Source: Cherax quadricarinatus
Lineage: Eukaryota; Arthropoda; Malacostraca; Decapoda; Parastacidae
DNA length: 64,000 nt
Reading direction: 5' to 3'
Assembly: GCF_038502225.1 (NCBI RefSeq)
Contig: NC_091301.1
Span: 18,237,196 to 18,301,195 of the forward strand
The position numbers and the translations under genes were made by a program. Shown one piece after another: positions 41,843-57,651 of the stretch. Below the pieces are notes generated by a model. The model ran no database searches. It was given only the letters and a program-made list of their open reading frames with translations, and was not told where the DNA came from. Positions within the stretch are counted from its first letter, which is position 1. Each line of letters opens with the position of its first letter.

Positions 41843-43335
41843 TGTTACAGTAAACTCTGTGCTTACATTGCTTTAAAAACATATCCTTGTACGTGAGGTA
41901 AGCGGGGCTGGTTAATGGTCTATTGTCTACAAGAATGTTATTCAGGCTGCATGTCGCCTAGCTACCACCAGTCAAGAATCATCCCTTAAATAGGGATTTG
42001 AGTATACTCTCAACATATACAGTAAACATTGACAGATAGTGAGAAACATATACCGCTCGGTGTACATTTCCTATGCATGGTTAGCATTTAGTTTATAAAT
42101 AGAATTTCAGCACAGCCTGCTACAAAAAACGCGATCTCCAGTGAATACTAGAAAGGACTGCCCTTCTAGCATTCAGCCTGTTACTGGGTTTTCGTAACAA
42201 GTAGTCAGTATCCTGGTCCAATTATCCATTAGAATTCAATAAGAATTATTAGTGTTTCAGGATTACAACTGGTAGGCTACTAACTAGAGAAATTAAAATT
42301 TAATAAATTTATTAATCACAGTCTAGAGGTATATTATCAAATTAAATTAAATTAATCAATTCAAACAAATTAATAATAATCACTTCTCTCGTGTACAGTA
42401 GTATTGTGCTGAAAACACATATCACATTTATAAGTCTTAAGTACCGTCTGGTACATTAACATTTAATACTATATACAAATAAGTGTGTGCATGTGTGTAA
42501 GTGCTCTAAGTAGTTCACTATGTCTCACGACTCGACTAGACTTAAACAAGTGACTGACAAAGTCCTCGCATAAACTAAATTCTTGACCAACTGGCAATCA
42601 GAACAGTCTGCTTGAACAGTAAAAAGAATGCTAAGCCCAATAGCAATATAACAAGCAACTGCGACACAATCAGGATCAAGGAGATAATATAACGACACTA
42701 AGTAGGGACCATCTGCAGATCCTCCACCAAAGTCACAAAACTCCCATACTACTGAATCTAAGTTCAGCATAAGTAAATCCCCGACTGCGACAGTACACAG
42801 ATACCAGTACAAATTAGGTCAGAAGCTACAGCTCAGGACCTGAGTTGCTCAGAGTGTCTACGAGACACACAACCTCAGTACAACGTCGAAAATCACTAAG
42901 TCACAGAACCTACAACAATAATGAGACAGAGACGATCTTCCAACAAGGGCCAATAAGGGAGATTTAGGCACTTGTCAGGAATACGTCCAACCACAAAGCG
43001 AGTCTAGACCAGACTGAATACTTCAGGCGAGGTGTGATCACCCCCCCTCGATCACGTGATAGCTCCGTGGACAGTTGCTGCCCAGCAACTCAGAAGCCGG
43101 CAGGGAAACGAGCCACAAGAGATAATTACAGCAGTTAGACAATCAAGACTTAAGCTATGAGCACACAATAACAATATATAAATGTTACATCCTACCTAAC
43201 AATATAACTAAGTCAAATAATAATATAAAGTAGTATATTTACGATTTAGCTATTATCGCAAATATAAGCAATATAAAATTATACGAAAAGGTAATATACA
43301 TCATATACATTTTGACACATTCAGGGGTTGCAACA
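41843..43335. other. Candidate solo LTR or long unclassified insert
   Basis: The segment starts TGTTAC and ends GCAACA, a plausible TG...CA boundary pair. It is GC-richer in its middle third than its surroundings and interrupts the duplicated block. No clear target duplication is seen (TTGC before, CTGC after). No ORF with motifs is present; the 95-codon minus-strand frame at 42525-42812 has no recognisable domain. Confidence 0.25.
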
Positions 43336-45036
43336 CTGCCCAATTAAGACTTCTTGAAAATTATATTTATTATCTTGGTAATAACACTTGGTCATAAAAG
43401 CATTTCGGCACCACATCAATTTTTTTCACGAAAGCCATGAAAAATGCCATTTTCTAATGAGGTCAGAGTGTAATATGATTACCTCCTCTCTGCTTCCCTT
43501 TACCATCCTCCCTCTCATATCCACTCTTAAATTCCCTTTGTCTCGAATTTTCATTGCCTTTTTTCCTCTTCCTGTCTTACCGCATTTTTTTTATCTCAAA
43601 ATTCTCTCCTTCCATTGTTAATTGTTTACTTTGCAGTTTTTACAGTTAAGTGCATATAAATATATTTTTTATATTTATGCTGAAAACATGCTACGAATAT
43701 TTTTTTGCCTCCATATTATAACATTATGAAATCTATCGTCGCATACGTAAATATAATTTTTGTAATATTTTTTTTAATTTCGCGAGTTTTTATAATTCTC
43801 GTTGATTATTTTTGCTACCTTCGAATGTGAAATAAAAATTATTAATAGGGAATTTTTCTCCAGTGCAATCGAGAGAAACTGCGAAAGATTGCATAATATA
43901 TTTGTTAATCAAAATAAGCACTAAAATAAACTTATGGCTTTCAGTCCTGTTCTTTACTAATAAATATTTGCAGGATGGCAAATTTGGCCTATTAATACTC
44001 TTATCCAATTGCACTTACTACTTTATTATTTGTATCTATAAATATAGAGTGAATTACCCCCTGATAAAATGTTGAGCTAAATTAATGAAAATTAAAATTA
44101 GGTGCACGGGGTCTCAATCGTAAACTACTTTGCGGAAATAGAGACAACTTCTGCTTGCAGGTAAGTACAGACATATTGGCGCAGCTTCCATTGTAATGTT
44201 TTTATTGAGCGTTTGTACCATGCTGGAAAATAGATTCTAGGGACATTGTAGATATGTACATAATGTTAAAAGCATCAGGAATAGTATAATTATTAGTGTG
44301 GCAAATAATTCTTCAACCAAAAACAATAATAACAAACAAGGATAATTAAAATTGTTAAGAAAATAAATGCAGTGAAGATGACTATTAGGATGTAAGGTAT
44401 AAATTATGATTCATCAAGTGCAACAGCAATAATTGTAATTATTATTAAAATTAAACAAATAACCTGTCAAGTTCAGTTTTCTTCACGCTATAATTATTCC
44501 ATGACTCACTTTCTAAACACGACTTTACGGCGCACACTTTCCTGTTTTCTACCATATTGTCACACTTCGTCTCTTTGTAGCTTGAATACTTTTACGCGGG
44601 ATAAATAACCTTAATTTCAGTACATGAATAAGTAGACAGAAGAGATGTCAATCCTGTACAACTGGTGAAGGACAGTTTGGAAGAGCTATTCATTTCTTAA
44701 TCTTCGTTTTATCTATTTATTTTGCTTATAACCCCTTCGACAAAATCTGTGGCTTACCCACTTAAAACCCTACTTTCAACAGTATCCATTAAAACATCAG
44801 CATTATATATTAACGTGAACAACAGCTAAGACAAATCACAATCTTAAAGTGAATATAGTCAACCATACACGGATCATTATGATTCCTACTTGAGACGTCT
44901 GATGAGTAGTTTACATGAAGTTTTTTTAACTGTCTGCCTTCATCCGTGAATATCTTTACTTATATTAAGTGTAATATTTATTAAGGTGTTAGAATGTATA
45001 TTTTTAACTTTTATTATTATTGTTTAATGTAGCTGC

Positions 45037-45157
<121 letters not shown>

Positions 45158-47304
45158 TTTTTTTTTGGGTTTAATTACTTTTATAACTATGGAATTTTTG
45201 CAGCTAAAAATACAGTATGTGTAGATAAATAGGAGAATTTCTGGTTTTCGGTAATTCATAAGTACACAGATTGTTTGAGAAAATGTAAGACTGTCCTCTC
45301 ATGAATATGCTTATTCAAAAGAGCACTGAAAATTTAGTGAGTCTTTACACTAATTTAGGAATATAGCATCCACAACTATCAAAATTAAAACTCAAGAATT
45401 CAAGTCTGAATACCATTGCTAAATATTTTTTTTCAAATGTAATCTAAAATGTGTTTGAATTCCATTTTTACAAGTTGCCCTCAAAAGAGAAAGCACAGAA
45501 CCCTTGATTGTCTAAAAACCTTTCTTTTCCCGAAGAGGTCAAAGTATAATGTGATTACCTTCTCTCTGCTACCCCTTGCCATCCTTCCACTCACACACCC
45601 TCTCTCAAATTCCCTTCTCGCCTTTTAAGTATATTACTTAATTCTGACTTTCTAATTTTCCATTCCTCTTTCACTCCCTCATCTTCATTCACCCTTGTGT
45701 TACATAATATGAGCCTATAATTTTTTTTATATTAAATGGAAATTGTGTTATTGTTGGTTTTAGGCAGGAAACAAAAAGCAGATCACATTTGTTCGTGTGT
45801 TATTTGGGTTTAATGGCTGTGGACTATACAAATGATTATTAATGCTTTAATCCCACCTATGGGCATTCTGGGATTTAATAACGTGAGATATATGCCCTCC
45901 ATGTGGGCATGTACTATTGCTTTATTAAGTGCAAATACATCATGGGAGATATACTCATCCGAATATATTCAATTTGTGTTTTTACTCTATATTTTAATAA
46001 GATGTAATAAAACACTGAATATTTAACTTTTTTTTATACAAAATATTTAGACCTAAAAGAAAAACTAATTTTGGTGATAAATATGACGTATATTTTGCTT
46101 AGGGATCAAGAGGAACTGCAAAAAGTGTCGGACTAACTTGATTATTAAAAAAAATACAAATATAAATTACTAATTTCTCTGTCTTTTCGTTCTTGTTATG
46201 GGATGGGCATAATATTTTTACTAGAGCCGAAAACTCGTTCTTACTTATGTTTTTCAGTTGTTTTTGGTATTATGTTTGTTTTGATGTACGTGTTGGAAAG
46301 AGACCTGACAAAGTTGGTTAATTACTGCAAGAGTAGAGCCTCTGTTGTAAACAGCTTTATGAAAATTGAGAAAAGTCTGCGTTGCAGCCTGACATAAAAA
46401 TATAGACGCGATTCCCACTGTAACGTAATTACAGAGTTTGTGTATTACGCTGAAAACATATTTTGAGTTCTTTATGCTGAAGTTTATAATCAGAGAAGCA
46501 ACAATAATAGTATCGTTAATATAGTGGCAAAGAGAGTTCAGTAGTACAAGCAATAACAACAACAAAAATAAAGATGAGAACATGAAGAAGACGATAAAGA
46601 TGAAGTCATGAAAAAAAAAAAAACACAGTATGATAAATTCTACGGTATTATCTTGCCATGTTTCAGCATCACCATCCATTTTTGTCATTACGAGTCAAGG
46701 ATAGTTTTGATAAGCTATTTATCTCATAATCTTTATTTTATCTCTTCTCTTTCCATACAGGCTCCAGCTCTTTCAACGAGACGTCACATACCAAGGACAC
46801 CATCATAAAGTTCTCGGTCGTCGGCCATAGCCATAAATATCACATGTTAACATAACTATTGACTCTAGGACGTGGGCTGCTTGTATTAACACGCATAGCA
46901 AAAAGCCATAAATCTCCTCTTTAAACGCGGAAAATTTCTTTTTTTCATGCTCTGGAATATTTATCATTTCACATTGCGTTATAATGACATTTATGTCCGT
47001 ATGTGTATTTTGGTGGTCTGCTAAGGCTAAGGTACATTCAGTATTCTCGTGATAACTGCAAAGTAAAACTGTTCAACTCACCGGTGCTGAGAGAATGGAT
47101 TTTATTTTTGTAATGAAAGATCATGGAACAAGTTTATAGTAAGTCATCATGTATGTATACCAATTATGTTTTATTGTTACTTAGCATTATATTTATTGTG
47201 CTTTATCTCTAATAATATATAATGTATATTATTTATTAATTCGTAACTCTTATTTTGTCATTCTTTTTATCATTATTATTATTAGTAGCAGTGTTATCAG
47301 TACT

Positions 47305-47308
<4 letters not shown>

Positions 47309-47383
<75 letters not shown>
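47309..47383. repeat. (AAT)n microsatellite
   Basis: About 25 AAT units. The following 130 bp are rich in TAGTAGAAG-type codons that keep frames open by chance. Confidence 0.95.
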
Positions 47384-47384
47384 G

Positions 47385-48828
47385 TGGAAATATTTATTGG
47401 AATAATATTAATATATGAAGTAGTATTACTAGTAGAAGCAGAATTAGTTATAATAAAAGCATTACTAGTAGAAGTATATGTTGTGCTAATATTAGTATTA
47501 GTTGTAGTAATCTTATTAGAAGTGGCAGGAGCAGTAGCATCTCCTTAGTTGGAGTTTAAAAGTGTATTAAAACCTTAAACAGTATGAAGTTTTACATACG
47601 TCAACAACTACAATCGCAACAGAAAACTAATTATTCGATTTTTTTATCACAATTAAAAATTTCCAGGGATCAAATGGTCAGTTGCAGTTAAGTCCGATAA
47701 TAATTTCTTGAGGGAAATTAAACATTCTAAGTACGAGAAATCCATGCATTTTACTAATCGAAACATCATGAATTACGCTTTAAAAAACGTTACTACAACA
47801 AAATCATTAAAAACATTTTTACATAGAATCAAGTCAAATCTAAAGTGTAGTTTTAGAAGGAACAGCCACAGCACGCATCGCTCTCGACTGATTGTTATAC
47901 AGTATATCATAACAACCATAATACTGTTTTGATGCCACTAGTCATGCCCCTTCACTAACCGATACGCACCTCTCGATGTGTATCTCCAACTGAATATACA
48001 ATAAGAGTTTAATTTAATCGCTATTTTAGCAATAAAAAGTTATTAGTGTTCAGGTGAATTATTTCTTTAGTGATCCTCCTGCTGTTGATAGGTCTTAAAC
48101 CAAAGTATAATTTTGCAGCATTCAAGCAAGAAAAACAATGTACAAAGTGAAGTTAGAAGCTGAATATTTTACATGTTGTCTTAAAATTCCTTTCGTGTTT
48201 TATGGTCGCATAAAAGAAGATGGAAGATAGACAGCTGTGAGCGAACAAACGATGTGGAGAAGGAAAGATCAGAAACTGACTCCCCATCCAGGAAGTAAAG
48301 ATCCCAGAAGGAGGTCGGAGTGAAGGTAGAAACTCTAGTGATGGGAGAGGACGGAAAGGGAGAGGAAGCGTCGTAATCCAGGATGTGGGGAATGGAAGGA
48401 GGATCCCATGAGGAATGGAACTCATGGGGAAGGAATTCGTCATGTAAGGAGTGGTGGGAAGAATGAAGAAGGAAGTGAAGGAAGAAATCCCTTAGGAAAA
48501 GGCGTAGAGAGATGTATGTGAAGAAAAAATGTTGATCGGTAGGATTATAAAGAGGAAATGGATATAAGATTTTATAATTGTTTTCAATTTTGCTTTGTAC
48601 TTATTCTCCAAGATGCATTAACTTACAAATTGTACTAGGAACGAGGTGACTAAGACGGACATTCTAACCTGACACCGACTAGAATACACACTAATACAAG
48701 AAAGAATTACAAGAATTACAGAAAAAAGTATCTTTTGTTTACATGAAAGCGTAACGGCGCATGTCAGGAAATGACGAGACTGGAATCACACAAAGCAGAT
48801 TCAATTTTATACGATATTAAAAATACTG
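47385..48828. other. Interval without recognisable gene
   Basis: There is a purine-rich stretch (GGAAG, GGAGG) at 48220-48500 on the plus strand; the minus-strand frame across it is proline/serine-rich low complexity. No gene is seen. Confidence 0.5.
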
Positions 48829-49136
48829 TATCCTGACCAATCTAGTCCCAGAGCTGAGAAGGGATGCACTAGGAGGCGAAACTAGTGGAACTGAACCTGA
48901 CGAACCTGGAGTAGACATGACTAAGTCATATAAAATATTCACTGGAATTCGTAAGGCTGATAGGACCAGAATATTTGAAATGCTAATATCAGGAATGAGG
49001 AACATAGCTAGAAACAAAAATAAAGAGGAGTGAAATTGCTAAAGAGGCGAGAAAACAATAATGCCAATCGACGAAGCTAACAGTAGGGCCAGAAGCCAAG
49101 ATTCAACCCACCTCAGAGAAACGGGTGAGTACAAAC
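48829..49136 (+). pseudogene. Old CR1-like LINE C-terminal relic
   Basis: The order of blocks matches the C-terminus of the AC-flanked family: CTAGTCCCAGAGCT, GGAGTAGACATGACTA in place of GGGGAGACATGATAA, and a tail with GGGCCAGAAGC and GGGTGAGTACA. Many differences and stops show age. Unlike the young copies, it has no (AC)n at either side. Confidence 0.55.
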
Positions 49137-50829
49137 CGCGAAATATCTCACATATACTGACGCATGTAAGGTGAGCTTTTACCCACATGTTCATTATTGC
49201 CATACTTATATACTCTGGGCCACACCGAACAAACATCTATCTTAACATTACCCCATTAACTTTATACGTATATTGTAAACTCAGAAGATTATCCTGAGGC
49301 AGTAAAGTGTAATAAGCTGTCATCAATATTTTTATGGCTAACAGGCGGCGCCCAACGAGATTATGCGTGTAATCCATCGTTTCCCAAATACCTGTGACCT
49401 TGTGCCTAACTTAATACATTATTTGGTTCAGCGTATTACATTTTTTTTATTTTAATGCAAAACATATTTCATTTTAACGGAGAACATGTATCGCTTTAAG
49501 GCAATGCGATTTTTTCGTTTTAGAACAACTCTTGTTTCGTTTCAATACATTACGTGCTTCCACTCTGCAAATTTGCATATCTGAATCTTTTCTCTCAATA
49601 ACTTATGAGTGCGTGTACATACACTTGGACACAACTAGTACAAATGAAAAATGGAAATGGACTTCATGTTGAAGATAATACAGAATCTGTCGCTTAAACA
49701 CACACTATGCGAAAAAAAATTAGGAATTAGTTTGTTAGGTTAATACCTGATCGACTTAACATGGAGTCCCTGCACTAAGCACCAAACCGAGTTTCTCTTC
49801 CCGTCATACACTTCCTTGAATGATAACTAGTGAACCGAGACAAGGGACCCAACGAACTCAAAGACCTTACAATTCACATTTCCAGTGTGATAAGAATACT
49901 GTCTCCCCACCCGTCCCCATCCACCTCAATTCCCGTCTCCCAAGAGTGTGCGGATGTGCTCAGGCTCGCCAAGGATATTGCGATTCTCTGTATATTAGGA
50001 AATTTGTGGAATGTATTTGTGGAATGTAATGTCTTTCAGTGTAGTTTTCGATTATGAGAGGAAAGAGCAAATCTGGACACTCCTCATCTATGAACGTCTC
50101 CTCATGACAGTAAACAATGACATTCAGTATAGCTACAGTATGACAGTTTCAACTCTGCAAATACTATTTCTGACATATGATATAATTCTTCTACCAATGA
50201 AAAGGTATTGATATGTGTAAAGGTATGTGGGTGAGTCGGATTAAATTGAACAGTGAATAACAATTTTAAAAGCTGAAAGTCAACCCCCACTAACACAGTT
50301 TAAGCTGTAGTCCCAGAAGAACTAATTCAATGCCTTTCTAAAACCTAACCCACCCCCCTCTGCAACATTGTTTTAGTAGCAGCCACAGAAACCGTTGACA
50401 TAAAAACCACTAACACAGAAGCAGTCTATGATGTTTGAGCTCAATCTCTACTAATAGCATGGTACAGAGTTCACAAAGTAGAACCCAATCTACACTGACA
50501 CATGATAGTAGCAGGTTCGGAAGACAGAACTTAATATCCACTATTTCAGGTTAGTAGCAAACTCAGAAGCTGGAGCTCAGTTTCCAGTACCATAGCTTAG
50601 TGTCTCAGATCATCCCCAATTAACGTAGTTTAATAAAAGGCCATGCAATTGACACTCAGTATTTCTAACAGTGCTAAGTGAAACAGCACTTACGCCAAAA
50701 AAAATTCTTAATAAATATTTTAGCAGTAAGTAATAGAAAAAATATTTTATAACATTCGATTAGGAAATATTTTAAGCAGAAATTATTGCAACTATATTTT
50801 ACTAGTAGTTGTTAAAAAAAATATTTAAT
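49137..50829. other. AT-rich interval, no gene seen
   Basis: No coding motif or RNA gene recognised. The last about 130 bp resemble 56870-57050 weakly. Confidence 0.5.
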
Positions 50830-51390
<561 letters not shown>

Positions 51391-51519
51391 ATAATTGGTG
51401 AAGGGTATACCAGTTAGTAATTCCACAGTCACTAGTGAATGTAGCCCTACAGCTAGTTCACGATTCACCAGATGTTGCACACCCTGGTACGGATCGTCCT
51501 GGTATGGATCGTTCTGTGA

Positions 51520-52620
51520 AACAAGTCAGACTGAAATATTTTTTGGCTACGTATGGCAAGTGATATCTCCGAGTATGTCAAGAGATGTAGTGAATGCATG
51601 CAACATAAAGGCAATGGTTAATGGCCCTAATCCTATCCAGGTGTATCCCACCACTAGCAAACCATAGGAAAAAGTTGCCGTAGACTTGTTAACTAATTTT
51701 CATTGCTCTCTTCAGGGCAATGAACATATGTGCGTCATGGTAGACCATTTCACCAGGTACTGTGAGTTAGTGCCTATTGCAGATAACTGCCGAGACTGTA
51801 GCTCAAGTGTTTAAAGAGCGTATACTCTGTAGACATACTACCCCTAAGTCCCTAGTAAAAGATAACGGAGGTGAATTCTATAATGAGATTCTTGAAAAGT
51901 TGGGTACTTTGTACAAGATCTCTAAGTCGACCATTGTTCCTCACCATCCTGCCAGCAATGGTTTAGCAGAACGAACAAAAAAGAAAGTACTTGATGTGTT
52001 GAGAGCCACTATCAATCCCAATAGTTAAACTTGGGATGAAGTTATTCCTGATGTTCAGTGTGCCATAAATTCTACTTACAATGCTTCTATAGGTGACGCT
52101 CCACATTATGCGTTGTATAGCGTAAATAAGCGTTTGCCTTATGAGTTGTTATATTCTAACCTGAAACCAAATTACAACCCTGATGATTTCATAGCAACTC
52201 GTACCAGCTTAGCTCAAAGTGTTTTTAGAAGAATCCGTGAAACACTTCATAAATCAACAGCAGAATTTACAAGAGTCACTAATACTCGAACAAAGGCGAC
52301 CAAAATTAAAGTAGGTTTGAGAGTTATGCTGACTAACTTTAACAAAACATGTGATGCCTAAGCGCGATCAAATGTTTGTTGGTCCTTATCGAGTAGTTGA
52401 ACATACCGATGGCAATAAGTATAAGGTTAGAAAAATTAGTACTGGTCAGTATAAAGAATCGCATTTAGATCATATGAAGTTAGTATGTGATCAAGATGAT
52501 GTTCCTACCCAGACTCTGACAATCCTCCTGACTCTGTACCCTCTACCTCTAATACTCAGTCAGATGATCAACCTGAATGTCGTTATTCTCTTTGTACACG
52601 ACAAGTATTGAGAAATCCTC
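51520..52620 (+). pseudogene. Integrase relic of second LTR element
   Basis: Pieces in shifting frames: zinc domain end YVKRCSECMQHKG near 51575-51613, then VAVDLL (first catalytic Asp) near 51674, VMVDHFTRYCELVPI, then frame 51777-52028 with VKDNGGEF (second Asp) and NGLAERTKKK (catalytic Glu kept). The stop at 52026 and a shift follow, with INSTYNASIG and a GPYRV-type GPY/F module near 52382. The full D,D,E set is present but split by frameshifts and stops. It resembles Ty3/gypsy integrase. RT is not found. Confidence 0.7.
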
Positions 52621-53247
52621 AGATATCATTTGTAAATACCCATTTAGATCCTCCTCAACCACGGCATGTGTTAGCCATTGCAAAAGAATTCGATCCCCCA
52701 AAGATGATAACCATTCTTCATATGCAAATCTTACCCTAACAGAGTTGGGTTTAAATGCACATAGCCTGTATAATTAGATGATTAAGTTAAAAGAAGTTTT
52801 CAGTTGTGTATTTTGTTATCAAATGATCAGTAAACAATTTTTTTTTGTGTGTGTGTGTGTGTGTGTGTGTTCACGTTCCCTCCGAATTCTGAGATTTAAC
52901 AATAATGACTTGTGCACACGAAGTCTGTCTTTTCTGTTAAACACTTTCTTTTTTGTAAATGTATATATTCTTCCTCAGAATCCATAGAGTAGATGAATAC
53001 AGTTCGATCGATCATTTCTATCTCTGTGATTTATTAACATAATTTGTATTGCATTCACTCATATCCATTACAGTAACATCCATTCCAATGTTATCCATTC
53101 AATCAAGTACATCCCATTACTATTCCAGTGATTAGTTCTAAGTTAAATGTGTGTTTGCTATTGTACAGAATCATCCCAGAGCCAACTGCCTGTTCAGTCT
53201 GTAGAGTTGTCTTGTATGTTGAGACGAAATACGTAACATGACCGAGC
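52621..53247. other. 3' internal region of second LTR element
   Basis: AT-rich sequence with a short (GT)n at 52847-52869. No further pol motifs are seen. Confidence 0.4.
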
Positions 53248-53817
53248 TGTCAGTAGGGTTACTGAATTCCTATGTAATATACTTGTGTAGTATATCGTAA
53301 GTAGTAGTGGCCTGGTGGCTAAAGCTCCCGCCTCACACACGGAGGGCCCGGGTTCGATTCCCGGCGGGTGGACACGTTTCCTTACACCTGTTGTCCTGTT
53401 CACCTAGCAGCAAATAGGTACCTGGGTGTTAGTCGACTGGTGTGGGTCGCATCCTGGGGGACAAGATTAAGGACCCCAATGGAAATAAGTTAGACAGTCC
53501 TCGATGACGCACTGACTTTCTTGGGTTATCCTGGGTGGCTAACCCTCCGGGGTTAAAAATCCGAACGAAATCTTATCTTATCTTATCTTATCTTACTATA
53601 TATATGTAGGATCCCTTGCTAGGCTCAGTGGCTAGCTTGTGACGTCACAATGCCGCACATGTGAGCGCTTGCCTGCAGGCCTCATCCTCAGTTCCAGTAC
53701 AGGCACAAGGCGAGATGGGGAGGCCTGGGCTTCCCCTCACGACTCTGCCAATATAGTCTTAACACCCAACCAAGTGTGTATTGCTTCAACTGTCATATCT
53801 CCAAGGAATCCCACGCA
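53248..53817 (+). repeat. Right LTR of second LTR element, split by a SINE
   Basis: It matches the left LTR over 53248-53303 and 53596-53817. The 292 bp between are the SINE. Point differences from the left LTR are moderate, suggesting an older insertion. Confidence 0.7.
53304..53595 (+). mobile_element. tRNA-derived SINE with (TCTTA)n tail
   Basis: The head has a TGGCCTGGTGG A-box-like string (about 53308) and a perfect B box GGTTCGATTCC at 53351-53361 within a tRNA-like fold (CCCGGG...TTCGATTCCCGGCGGG). A conserved-looking middle has AGCAAATAGGTACCTGGGTG. The tail is five or more TCTTA pentamers. Pol III transcription from the internal promoter is expected. The left LTR is uninterrupted at the corresponding place, which proves insertion. 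I recall this SINE as common in decapods. Confidence 0.85.
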
Positions 53818-53818
53818 A

Positions 53819-53837
53819 TGTGTGTGTGTGTGTGTGT
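53819..53837. repeat. Short (GT)n between LTR and LINE copy B
   Basis: About nine GT units, at the 3' side of LINE copy B. Confidence 0.9.
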
Positions 53838-54770
53838 ATTTACCTAGTTGTACTCACCCAGTTGTGGCTGCAGGGGTCGATTAACAGCTCCTGGCCCCGC
53901 CTCTTCACTGGCAGTTACTGGGTCACTCTTCCCGCTCCATGAGCGGGAAGAGAGACCCAGAAAGAGTGGCTCCTGCCTCCACTTCATCCCTGCCCAGACT
54001 ACCCCACTTCCTGACAACCCTGTGACTGATGAAATACTTGCTAGCATCCCTGTGACTCATCTGAATCTTCAACTTCCAACTGTGACTCCTTGTTGCTGTG
54101 TCCCATCTCTGGAACATCCTGTATCTGTCCACCTTGTCGATTTTTCTCAGTATTTTATCATATATCTCCTATCTCTCCTGTCTTCCAGTGTTGTTAGGTC
54201 GATTTCCCTTAACCTCTCCTCGTAGGACATGCCCCTTAGCTCTGGGACTAGTCGTGTTGCAAACCTTTGCACTTTCTCTAGTTTTTTCACATGCTTGGCT
54301 AAGTATGGGCTCCAAACTGGTGCTGCAGACTTCAATATGGGCCTAACGTACACATTGTAAAGGGTTCTGAAAGATTCCTTATTAAGATGTCGGAATGCTG
54401 TTCTTAGGTTTGCTAGGCACCCGTATGATGCAGCAGTTATTTGGATGATGTGCTCTTCAGGAGATGTGCCCGGTGTTATACTCACCCCAAGATCCTTTCC
54501 CTTGAGTGAGGTTTGAAGTCTCTGACCCCCTAAACTGTACTCCGTCTGTAGTCTTCTTTGCCCTTCCCCAATCTTCATGACTTTTCACTTGGTGGGGTTG
54601 AACTCCAGGAGCCAATTGCTGGACCAGGTCTGCAGCCTGTCCAGATCCCTTTGTAGTTCTGCCTGGTCCTCGTCCGATTGAATTATTCTTATCAACTTCA
54701 CATCATCCGCAAACAGGGACACTTCGGAGTCCATTTCTTCCGTCATGCCGTTCGCAAATACCAGAAACAG
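53838..54770 (-). pseudogene. AC-flanked CR1-like LINE, copy B
   Basis: A minus-strand 5'-truncated copy starting just before the FADD region. Its frames encode MKIGEGQRRLQTEYSLGGQR, then the C-terminal part to RVVRKWGSL. The 3' tail at 53838-53870 contains two variant units (GGGTGAGTACAACTAGG type). It has (GT)n on its 3' side; its 5' end directly abuts the tail of copy C. Frameshifts and stops are present. Confidence 0.75.
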
Positions 54771-54772
54771 AA

Positions 54773-56832
<2,060 letters not shown>

Positions 56833-57059
56833 AATGAAAGTAATGTATGACAATTCAGCCAAAGAAAGCAAGTGAAAGATTTTGGTTAGCAATAATTGTT
56901 AAACAATATTTTTTATTAGTAAATATTTAACAAAGCCTTCTGTATTAACTGTTAAACTCATATTCTTTGAATTAGATAATTCACGATTTTTTTAATTGTA
57001 ATCTTTTAACGAATACGTGTAGTAATAATTGATTAATGAATGTTTAGAAAAAAATATAT
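56833..57059. other. AT-rich flank of the duplicated segment
   Basis: AT-rich DNA that aligns weakly with 50690-50829. No gene is seen. Confidence 0.35.
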
Positions 57060-57237
57060 TTCCTTACGATTCGTATGCGACGCTGAGAGTTCGCACAGCT
57101 GCTCCTCAGCTCATTGGCCCACATAACACGTGTTTTATGGCTGTCTGCTCTGTTTTGTGTTGTAATGAATGCTTCGGAATTCAATGGATTTTACTGCTTC
57201 TTGTGAGGCCTTACATTGCTGTTGGCAAAGGGTGGTG

Positions 57238-57239
<2 letters not shown>
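57060..57239 (+). repeat. Duplicated segment next to (GT)n, copy 2
   Basis: The partner of 50830-51003. It is followed by (GT)n and then the 3' tail of LINE copy D, the same order as copy 1, (GT)n, then LINE copy B before the LTR element inserted. Confidence 0.6.
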
Positions 57240-57330
<91 letters not shown>

Positions 57331-57344
57331 GTGTGTGTGTGTGT
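57240..57344. repeat. (GT)n microsatellite
   Basis: A GT run with TATG and GCG interruptions. Confidence 0.95.
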
Positions 57345-57634
57345 ACTCACCTAGTTGAGGTTGCAGGGATCGAGTCCAAGCTCCTGGCCCCGCCTCTTCA
57401 CTGGTCGCTACTAGGTTACTCTCCCTGAACCGTGAGCTTTATCATACCTCTGCTTAAGGCTATGTATGGATCCTGCCTCCACTACATCGCTTCCCAAACT
57501 ATTCCACTTCCTGACTAAACTGTGGCTGAAGAAATACTTCCTAACATCCCTGTTCTTCATCTGTGTCTTCAACTTCCAACTGTGACCCCTTGTTGCTGTG
57601 TCCCATCTCTGGAACATCCTGTCTTTGTCCACCT
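57345..57634 (-). pseudogene. AC-flanked CR1-like LINE, copy D
   Basis: The shortest copy: the last about 75 codons (VDKDRMFQRWDTATRGHSWK to RKWNSL) plus 3' UTR and one CTAGGTGAGT tail unit. (GT)n lies at both ends (57240-57344 and 57635-57651). Confidence 0.75.
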
Positions 57635-57651
57635 TGTGTGTGTGTGTGTGT

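Noticed and set aside
42525..42812. 95-codon minus-strand frame with many Val, Leu and Cys
   Set aside because: No motif, no homologous second copy, and it lies in a probable noncoding insert.
46254..46688. 144-codon minus-strand frame rich in Phe and Leu
   Set aside because: AT-rich low-complexity translation; its anchors recur in the diverged noncoding block, arguing against a gene.
48153..48443. 96-codon minus-strand Pro/Ser-rich frame
   Set aside because: It is the complement of a purine-rich low-complexity stretch.
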